Program-made: the position numbers and the translations under genes
Shown here: positions 30,778 through 36,360 of the stretch, piece after piece
Layout: the number at the start of each line of letters is the position of its first letter
Numbering within the stretch: the stretch's first letter is position 1
Source of the DNA: Embleya sp040605455
GTDB taxonomy: Bacteria > Actinomycetota > Actinomycetes > Streptomycetales > Streptomycetaceae
Assembly: GCF_040605455.1 (NCBI RefSeq)
Contig: NZ_JBEXCV010000093.1
Span: 1-36,360 of the forward strand
Direction of reading: 5' to 3'
DNA length: 36,360 nucleotides
Notes under the pieces: model-generated
Seen by the model: the letters and a program-made list of their open reading frames with translations, nothing else
What the model was told of the DNA's origin: nothing
Databases searched by the model: none

Positions 30778-31656
30778 TCAGCGGTCCGAGTGGAAGTAAT
30801 CGCGGGGGCCGTTTTCCGTTTTGCGGCGGTGGGACGTGCGCGTGGCGATCAGGTTGCCGGTCGGGGTCGAGCCGAGCCGGTTGTCCTCCAGGCGGGCCAA
30901 CCGGGCGGTGAGTTCGTCCTCTTCCTTGATCTCGTCGGCGGACGGCGACAGTGCGACGATGAACAGCGTGATCACCGTGAAAAGGCTGATACCGGTGATC
31001 AACGGCGCGAGGAATTGGGATGCCTCCACGCCGTGCACCATCCCGTGTCGGCCCTCGGTGCGCACACTCATTGCGGACATTCCTGTGTAGTGCATTCCGC
31101 TGACCGCCAGGCCCATGATCAACGCGGCACCCGCGGTCGCCGCGAATCCGCTCACGTTGAGTGCGGCCCACAGTGCCGCGGTGGCCGCGACCACCGCGAT
31201 CAGGATCGACAGGCCGACTCGGAACGAGTCGTATTCGACCGAGCCGTCCAGGCTCATCGCGGCCATGCCCATGTAGTGCATGATCGCCACGCCGCTGCCG
31301 GTGATGACTCCGCCGAGTACCAGCCCCACCGTGCCCGCGTTGTGTCGACCGGCGACTGCCATGCCGATGCCGACCACCACCACCGCGAGCACCAGCGAGG
31401 TCATCGTCTTGGCCACGTCGTATCGAATCGGGGACTCGCGCACCGAGAATCCGAGCATGCCGATGAAATGCATGACCCAGATTCCGGTACCACCGATCGA
31501 GGCCGCCCCTAAAACCAACCAGCGTGCTCGCACCCAACCGCGTACCGCGCGCGCCCGTGTCGTACAGAGCAGCCCGAGAGCCGATCCGACGCACGACATG
31601 AGGTAGGCGATGCCCGGCGTGACGGCTCCATACGCGAAATGATCTACGTGTCCCAT
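30778..31656 (-). CDS. MHYT-domain integral membrane sensor
   Basis: A 292-residue protein with about seven membrane segments. The three MHYT signature motifs are at 62-67 (MHFIGM), 126-131 (MHYMGM) and 188-193 (MHYTGM). The Met and His residues are proposed to bind copper near the outer membrane face and to sense oxygen, CO or NO. The C-terminal 55 residues are cytoplasmic and charged (SADEIKEEDELTARLARLED, a short coiled coil). There is no GGDEF, EAL or kinase output domain, so it is a stand-alone sensor or metal-binding protein. The start at 31656 has only a weak GGGGCGG upstream. No partner gene is adjacent on the same strand. Confidence 0.92.
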   Translation of the reverse strand: MGHVDHFAYGAVTPGIAYLMSCVGSALGLLCTTRARAVRGWVRARWLVLGAASIGGTGIWVMHFIGMLGFSVRESPIRYDVAKTMTSLVLAVVVVGIGMAVAGRHNAGTVGLVLGGVITGSGVAIMHYMGMAAMSLDGSVEYDSFRVGLSILIAVVAATAALWAALNVSGFAATAGAALIMGLAVSGMHYTGMSAMSVRTEGRHGMVHGVEASQFLAPLITGISLFTVITLFIVALSPSADEIKEEDELTARLARLEDNRLGSTPTGNLIATRTSHRRKTENGPRDYFHSDR

Positions 31657-31788
31657 GCCGGCAAACCGCCCCGTTAGCTCGGGCCCCTTGGGAAGCGGGG
31701 AAACCTTATCGTCGAATCGCCGATGATAGGGCAGCCCCGCCGGTACCTCTCCGGCGGGTTTCCGAATTCGGAAAGTCGATCAAGATCA

Positions 31789-32886
31789 TCAGCGCCCGTA
31801 TGCGGAGCTGGAATTCGGATAAAGATCCCGATAGGCCGGGACTTCACCGCCGGCCTTCGCGGCCAGTACGCCATGCAGTACCGCCCGGGCGAATACGTCC
31901 GCCGCCGCCGCGTGGATCAGAGTCAGCGCGGCGGCCTCCGCGTTCACCCCGTAGGGCGTGGCGGGATCGGGTGTGGGCAGCGGTACCCGGGCCGTGGACA
32001 CGGCGAAGATGGTGTCGCCGTCGTAGAGCGTGTGCACCGGCCGGATCGCCCGGGCCAGCCCGTCGTGCGCGACGCCGGCGACCTTTTGCGCCTGTGACCT
32101 GGTCAGCACCGCGTCGGTGGCCACGATCCCGATCGTGGTGTTGAGCGTGGGTGGCATTTGGGCCGCGGCCGCGGCACGGGTCAATGCGGCGGCGTGCTCG
32201 GCGTGTTCGGGCGCGGTCAGCGGGAACTCGGCGGGCAGCCCGAGGCCGGCGGCGTACGGCAATCCGCCGATCGGGTCCACCGCCGACCCGGCCGCGTTGA
32301 CCACCGCGAGCGCCGCGACGGTGACCCCGCCGGGCAGCACCACGCTCGCCGTACCCACCCCGCCGCGCAGCCCGCCGACCATCGCACCGGTGCCCGCGCC
32401 CACGCTGCCCAACGGCACCGCCGCGTGCTCCGGCTCGGCGTCGGCCGCCGCGATCGCCGCCCGGCCCAGCGCCGCGTCGGGTCGACGCGCCCAGTCGCCG
32501 CCGCGTCCGAGGTCGAACAACGACGCGGCCGGCACCACCGGCACCACCTGATGCGGCTCCGTGCCCACCGGGAACCCCCGACCCCGTTCGGCCAGCCACG
32601 CCACCACGCCGCTCGCGGCGTCCAGGCCGAACGCGCTGCCCCCGCTGAGCACGATCGCCTCGATCCGGGGCACCAGGTTGCGCGGGTCGAGCGCGTCCAA
32701 CTCGCGGGTGCCCGGCGCGCCGCCGCGCACGTCCACGCCGGCCACGAAGCCGCCGACCGGGCCGAGTAGCACCGTGGTTCCGGTCATCGCGCCGGCGTCG
32801 GTGTAGGCGGCGTGCCCGACTCGCAGGCCGGCCACGTCGGTGATCGCGTTGCGCGGCCCGACCTTGTACTCCTCGACATCGAACAT
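31789..32886 (-). CDS. P1 family peptidase (DmpA/L-aminopeptidase-esterase type)
   Basis: A 365-residue Ntn-like hydrolase of peptidase family P1/S58. The N-terminus has GPRNAITDVAGLRVGHA. LSGGSAFGLDAASGVVAWL (80-98) and GSVGAGTGAMVGGLRGGVGT (160-179) are family signatures. LNTTIGIVATDAVLT (248-262) is the autoprocessing site: cleavage before Thr250 or Thr251 would free the N-terminal nucleophile of the beta chain. Members hydrolyse N-terminal residues, D-amino-acid amides or beta-peptides. The start at 32886 has GGGAGG five bases upstream; an earlier in-frame ATG adds 17 residues without homology. A perfect 16-bp palindrome lies about 57 bp upstream. Confidence 0.93.
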   Translation of the reverse strand: MFDVEEYKVGPRNAITDVAGLRVGHAAYTDAGAMTGTTVLLGPVGGFVAGVDVRGGAPGTRELDALDPRNLVPRIEAIVLSGGSAFGLDAASGVVAWLAERGRGFPVGTEPHQVVPVVPAASLFDLGRGGDWARRPDAALGRAAIAAADAEPEHAAVPLGSVGAGTGAMVGGLRGGVGTASVVLPGGVTVAALAVVNAAGSAVDPIGGLPYAAGLGLPAEFPLTAPEHAEHAAALTRAAAAAQMPPTLNTTIGIVATDAVLTRSQAQKVAGVAHDGLARAIRPVHTLYDGDTIFAVSTARVPLPTPDPATPYGVNAEAAALTLIHAAAADVFARAVLHGVLAAKAGGEVPAYRDLYPNSSSAYGR

Positions 32887-32942
32887 GTGCCCTCCCGAGA
32901 GTGGTGGAACGTGTTGCGGTGGTCCTGTTCCCATGCTGCTCC

Positions 32943-32958
32943 ATGAGACATGTCTCAT
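32943..32958. promoter_or_regulatory. Perfect 16-bp palindrome (operator)
   Basis: ATGAGACATGTCTCAT, fully symmetric, between the P1 peptidase start and the broken MFS gene. TGAGACA/TGTCTCA half-sites are of a kind bound by TetR- or GntR-type repressors. It truncates or borders the remaining MFS coding sequence. Confidence 0.65.
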
Positions 32959-32973
32959 GATTTGAGATTCTCG

Positions 32974-33882
32974 TTGTGGGGCGCGGCGGCGGATCGCTGG
33001 GGCGAGCGCCGGGTGATGGCGGTGGGTCTGGCGCTGGCCGGCGGCGCGATCGCGATGGCCCTGGCCGGCAACGGCGCGGTGTGGCTGGGTGGTTGGCTCG
33101 CGGCCGGCGGGCGGGTCGTGCTGGGCTGGTTCGCGCCCGAGCAGCGCGGCTTGGCGATGGGCATGCGGCAGATGGCGCAGCCGCTGGGCATGGTGGCCGG
33201 CGCCCTGGTGTTGCCGCCGATCGGCACCCACGTAGGCTTCCGGGCCGCGCTGGTCTTCCCGGCCGTGCTGTGTGTGGTGGGCGCGGTGCTCGTCCGCGAT
33301 CCGGCCCGCCCCGCGGCGGCGGCCGGCGCGGCCCGACCCGCCTCTCCGTACGACTCGCCCGTCCTGTACCGGATACACACGGCCGGCGCGCTGCTGGTGG
33401 TGTCCCAGTTCGTCGTGGTGTCCTTCGCCGCGGACCATCTGGTGTCCGAACACGGGTGGACCGCGACCGCGGCCGGCCGGCTGCTCGCGGCGGGAACCCG
33501 GATCGCGGTCGGCCGCTGGTCGGATCTGGTCGGCTCCCGGCTGCGGCCGATGCGCACCCTGTGCGTGGTCAACGCCGTGGTGGTCGGCGCGCTCGCGCTG
33601 AGCTCGGCGATCGGCGGCCCGGTGGCGATCGCCTTTCTGCTGCTCGCCTCGGTGGCCACGGTGAGCTGGAACGCACTGGCGTTCACCGCGGTGGCCGAAC
33701 TCGCGGGCAGTGCGTGGGCGGGACGGGTGATGGGCATCCAGAACACCGGCCAGAACCTGACCGCCGCCGCCGGGCCACCGCTGTTCGGAGTGATCATCGG
33801 CGGCTCGGGCGGCTACGTCACCGCGTACACGATCTGCGCGGTGATCCCGGTCCTGGCCGGGTTCCTGACGCCGGGTCAGGAC
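32974..33882 (+). pseudogene. MFS transporter (CynX/NimT-like) truncated and internally deleted
   Basis: The frame encodes LWGAAADRWGERRVMAVGLA (motif A), RVVLGWFAPEQRGLAMGMRQ, QPLGMVAGALVLPPIG, a later transmembrane half and GYVTAYTICAVIPVLAGFLT. The first transmembrane segment and true N-terminus are missing; the only start codons lie inside a palindrome without a ribosome-binding site. The loop before RVVLGWF is shortened, and LLAAG runs directly into TRIAVGRWSDLVGSRLRP, so segments have been lost internally. After residue 310 or so the frame runs through the antisense of the TetR gene before stopping at 34023, so the natural stop is gone too. A working 12-helix transporter is not possible. 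Confidence 0.75.
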
Positions 33883-34598
33883 TCCCGGTCGGTGTACGCG
33901 ATCATGCCGAGCATCAACACGTCGATGCCGAACGCGAAGCGTTCGTCGCCGTCGCCGGAGGTGAGCGCGTCGCCGAGCGAGGTCAAGGTCGGGAAGCGGG
34001 CGGCGGGCAGGGAAGCGAAGTAGTCGTGCACGCGGGTGTAGTACGCCCCCCGCTCTTCGTCGGTCGCCCCGTGCATGGTGTTCTGGTCGCCCATTTCCAG
34101 GCCGGACGTCACCGTGTACATGGACAGCAGATCGGCCGCGAACGCGCTGACCTTCGCGGACAGTCCGCCCGCGCGCAGGATCGACAGCAGCCGTTCCGTG
34201 GAGTCCAGCGAGTTCGGCCCGATCGGCACCGCACCGATCAGCGCCCGGCCGAGATCGCGGTGTGAGGCGTAGACGTCGCGGATCGCGAACATCGCCTCGC
34301 GCAGTTGTTCGCGCCAGCGATCCGGATCCGCGGTCGGGATCAGCACTTCCCCGTTGACCCGGTCCACCACCAGTTCCACGAGCTCTTCCTTGCTCGCGAC
34401 GTACGCGTACAACGAGGCCGCTCCGGTGTCGAAGCGCTGGGCGACCCGGCGCATGCTCAGCGCGTCCAGACCCTCCGCGTCGATGATCTCCAGCGCGGCG
34501 GTGACGATCGCCTCCTGGCTCAGCGCCGGCTTGCGCGGCGACCGACTCCTGGGCGACGTGCGCCACGGCGGCACGGGTACTTCGGGAACCTCGGACAT
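33876..34598 (-). CDS. TetR/AcrR family repressor of the adjacent efflux pump
   Basis: A 240-residue TetR protein. After a basic leader (PRSRSPRKPALS), the HTH reads EAIVTAALEIIDAEGLDALS, then MRRVAQRFDTGAASLYAYV, then ASKEELVELVVDRV (28-82). The C-terminal ligand domain contains RALIGAVPIGPNSLDSTERL, as in the TetR_C family with tetracycline-repressor-like folds. GAGGAGG lies eight bases before the ATG. It diverges from a DHA2 transporter across 189 bp containing repeated CGAAC-N3-GTTCG-type sites, which are probably its operators. It should therefore control both genes. Confidence 0.94.
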   Translation of the reverse strand: MSEVPEVPVPPWRTSPRSRSPRKPALSQEAIVTAALEIIDAEGLDALSMRRVAQRFDTGAASLYAYVASKEELVELVVDRVNGEVLIPTADPDRWREQLREAMFAIRDVYASHRDLGRALIGAVPIGPNSLDSTERLLSILRAGGLSAKVSAFAADLLSMYTVTSGLEMGDQNTMHGATDEERGAYYTRVHDYFASLPAARFPTLTSLGDALTSGDGDERFAFGIDVLMLGMIAYTDRES

Positions 34599-34640
34599 GG
34601 CGCCACCTCCTCGACCAACCCCTCGCCGATCACCCGGCCA

Positions 34641-34726
34641 CGAACACTGTACTTGACGCGAACGCTGTTCGTAGCTAAAACGGTGTTCGTTGAGTTAACA
34701 TCGTTCGAAGAGCGAACAGTGTTCGC
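34641..34726. promoter_or_regulatory. Operator array and promoter between tetR and efflux pump
   Basis: Palindromic sites CGAACGCTGTTCG (34659-34671) and GCGAACAGTGTTCGC (34712-34726), plus partial copies CGAACACTGT (34641-34650) and GGTGTTCG (34682-34689). A plus-strand promoter TTGACG (34653-34658), 17 bases, TAAAAC (34676-34681) has the first palindrome inside its spacer. The second palindrome lies downstream of the -10, so repressor binding would block both initiation and escape. Confidence 0.75.
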
Positions 34727-34787
34727 GGACGCTGGCGGCAGGGTTCGACGACAGCGACAGGCAGTGTTCGAGCAACAGGGGGAGACG

Positions 34788-36311
34788 ATGGAAACCGACA
34801 TCACCAAGGCGGTATCGACCGGGGCGGAGCCGGGGGAGCGCAGTCCGTCCTATCCACTCCGGTGGATCGGCCTCGCGGTGGTCATGGGCGCCGACATCAT
34901 GGACCTGCTCGACGCGACCATCGTCAACGTTGCAGGCCCCGGCATTCGGGACGCCCTCGACGGCACCTCGACCAACCTTCAGTGGTTCTCGGCCGCGTAC
35001 ACGCTGGCGTTCGCGATGTTCCTGATCACCGGCGCCCGGCTGGGTGACATCCTCGGTCGGCGTCGGATGTTCCTCGGCGGGGTGCTCGCCTTCACCCTCA
35101 CCTCGGCGCTGTGCGGCCTCGCGCAATCGCCGGAGATGCTGATCGGCGCCCGCGGCCTGCAGGGCCTGACCGCCGCGATGATGGTTCCGCAGGCGTTCGG
35201 GCTGATCCGGGAGATGTTCGACGAGCGCGAGGTCGGCGCGGCGTTCGCGGTGTTCGGTCCGGCGATGGGCCTGGCCGCGGTGCTCGGTCCGATCCTGGGC
35301 GGGGTGGTGATGGACGCCGACGTGTTCGGCATGGGCTGGCGCGCGGTGTTCCTGGTGAACGTGCCGTTGGGACTGTTCGCCTTCTTCGCCGGCGCCGCCG
35401 TGGTGCCGCGACCCACCGCGGCAACGGCCGGTGCGCGCCGGCCTGGCCTGGACGTCGTCGGCATGATCCTGGTCACCGCCGCGATGGTGCTGCTCGTGTA
35501 TCCGTTGGTCCAGGGGCGCGAACAGGGCTGGCCCGGCTGGACGTTCGCGTGCATGGCAGGTTCGCTGCCGGTGCTCGCGCTGTTCGCCTGGTACGAGGTG
35601 CGCAGCAGCCGCGCGGGGCGCGACGCACTCGTGGAGATCAGCCTGTTCCGCAACCGCGCCTTCACCGGCGCCCTCGCGGTCGGCCTGATGATGTTCGGTT
35701 CGATGATCGGTCTGATGCTCGTGCTCGGCATCTACCTCCAGGTCGGCCTGGGCTGGACCGCGACGCACGCGGCGCTGGCGCTGATCCCGTGGTCGCTCGG
35801 CTCGACCGTCGGCGCCGGGCTGGGCGGCGCGGTGCTCGCCCCCAAGTACGGCCGCCGGGTACTGCACGCGGGTCTGCTGGTCGGTCTGCTCGGGGTGGTG
35901 GGCATCGGCGGCACCATCGCGATGCACGACGGCCCGGTGAACGCCTGGATCCTGCTGCCGGCCACGGCCCTCACCGGCTTCGGCTTCGGCCTGCTGATGG
36001 CGCCGTTCTTCGGGATCGCGCTGGCCGGGGTCGACGACCACGAGGTCGGCTCGGCCTCGGGTGTGCTCAACGCGGTCCAGCAGCTCGCGGGCGCGCTGGG
36101 GGTGGCGCTGTTCGGCACGCTGTTCTTCGGCCACGTGGAGGACAACGTGGGCGCGGCGCACGGTGCGGACGCGGTGCGCGCGGTGTTCGACGACGCGTTC
36201 ACGATCGGTCTGACGGCCAGTGCGCTGGCGCTGGCCGCGGCGTGGGGGCTCGCGTTCCTGATGCCGCGCTGGGAGCGTCCGCCGGGCGCGGAGGGCGGCG
36301 CGGGCCACTGA
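34788..36311 (+). CDS. DHA2-type MFS multidrug efflux transporter
   Basis: A 507-residue EmrB/QacA-family exporter with about 14 membrane segments. The TM1 motif DIMDLLDATIVNVAGPGIRD, motif A (GARLGDILGRRRMFLGG) and motif C (GPAMGLAAVLGPILGGVVMD) are all present, as are WRAVFLVNVPLG and the late GSASGVLNAVQQLAGALGVA. It would pump hydrophobic drugs or metabolites out of the cell using the proton gradient. The ATG at 34788 follows GGGGGAG closely. Its promoter carries the operator array shared with the divergent TetR gene. The gene is complete and ends 49 bases before the window edge. Confidence 0.95.
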   Translation: METDITKAVSTGAEPGERSPSYPLRWIGLAVVMGADIMDLLDATIVNVAGPGIRDALDGTSTNLQWFSAAYTLAFAMFLITGARLGDILGRRRMFLGGVLAFTLTSALCGLAQSPEMLIGARGLQGLTAAMMVPQAFGLIREMFDEREVGAAFAVFGPAMGLAAVLGPILGGVVMDADVFGMGWRAVFLVNVPLGLFAFFAGAAVVPRPTAATAGARRPGLDVVGMILVTAAMVLLVYPLVQGREQGWPGWTFACMAGSLPVLALFAWYEVRSSRAGRDALVEISLFRNRAFTGALAVGLMMFGSMIGLMLVLGIYLQVGLGWTATHAALALIPWSLGSTVGAGLGGAVLAPKYGRRVLHAGLLVGLLGVVGIGGTIAMHDGPVNAWILLPATALTGFGFGLLMAPFFGIALAGVDDHEVGSASGVLNAVQQLAGALGVALFGTLFFGHVEDNVGAAHGADAVRAVFDDAFTIGLTASALALAAAWGLAFLMPRWERPPGAEGGAGH

Positions 36312-36360
36312 GGCACGGATGGTGTCGTACGCGCGTCGGCGCCGGACGGGCTCGGTCGAG

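Noticed and set aside
33884..34023. C-terminal extension of the MFS frame
   Set aside because: It is antisense to the TetR gene; MFS similarity ends near 33882.

Overview
The window is high-GC actinobacterial DNA, most likely from Streptomyces or a close relative in the Streptomycetaceae. The basis is the GC-rich third codon positions, a SARP-type regulator, a WhiJ-like XRE/DUF397 pair, a TerD protein, several MFS/TetR pairs and promoters that place a TANNNT -10 box a few bases upstream of the start codon. No rRNA, tRNA, CRISPR array or complete insertion sequence was seen.

Layout. 1-1119: the tail of pcaB and a complete pcaD (beta-ketoadipate branch). 1415-2862: two tandem minus-strand genes of unknown function that share a domain. 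2863-3447: repeat-rich spacer with a 27-bp array and a strong terminator. 3448-4776: terD diverging from a flavin reductase. 4783-5218: wreck of a LuxR-type response regulator. 5267-7657: DHA2 drug-efflux transporter with a Ser-Glu repeat tail, diverging from its TetR. 7856-8911: bicupin dioxygenase-like protein. 8947-14641: a decaying stretch holding a UvrA-like remnant, a fragment of an NmrA-like gene, a GH10 xylanase with CBM13, a DUF6069-like protein, a SARP regulator and a broken quinone oxidoreductase. 14744-17018: GlxA-type AraC regulator and a MurG paralog. 17232-19917: DUF397, XRE regulator, two small unknown proteins and an APH-fold kinase. 20218-20979: NmrA-like oxidoreductase. 21144-28762: acyl-CoA catabolic cluster. 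29097-30158: TPR protein. 30778-36311: MHYT sensor, P1 peptidase, a broken MFS gene, TetR and a DHA2 efflux pump.

The most coherent functional unit is 21.1-28.8 kb. An acyl-CoA ligase diverges from a DUF35 protein followed by two thiolase-fold proteins in overlapping or nearly overlapping frames. A flavin-dependent nitronate-monooxygenase-like reductase and an AttH-like (DUF7064/7065-like) protein follow. Both thiolase-fold proteins lack the cysteine nucleophile, which recalls the Ltp/DUF35 retro-aldolases of mycobacterial steroid side-chain degradation. The DUF35 promoter and the reductase promoter share a -35/17 bp/-10 layout with the same operator-like sequence in the spacer, so the two units are probably co-regulated.

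The second theme is gene decay. At least five genes are broken by frameshifts, internal deletions or loss of the 5' end, while neighbouring genes are intact. Several convincing inverted-repeat operators are visible between divergent genes. Function calls rest on motif recognition only; no database search was possible.
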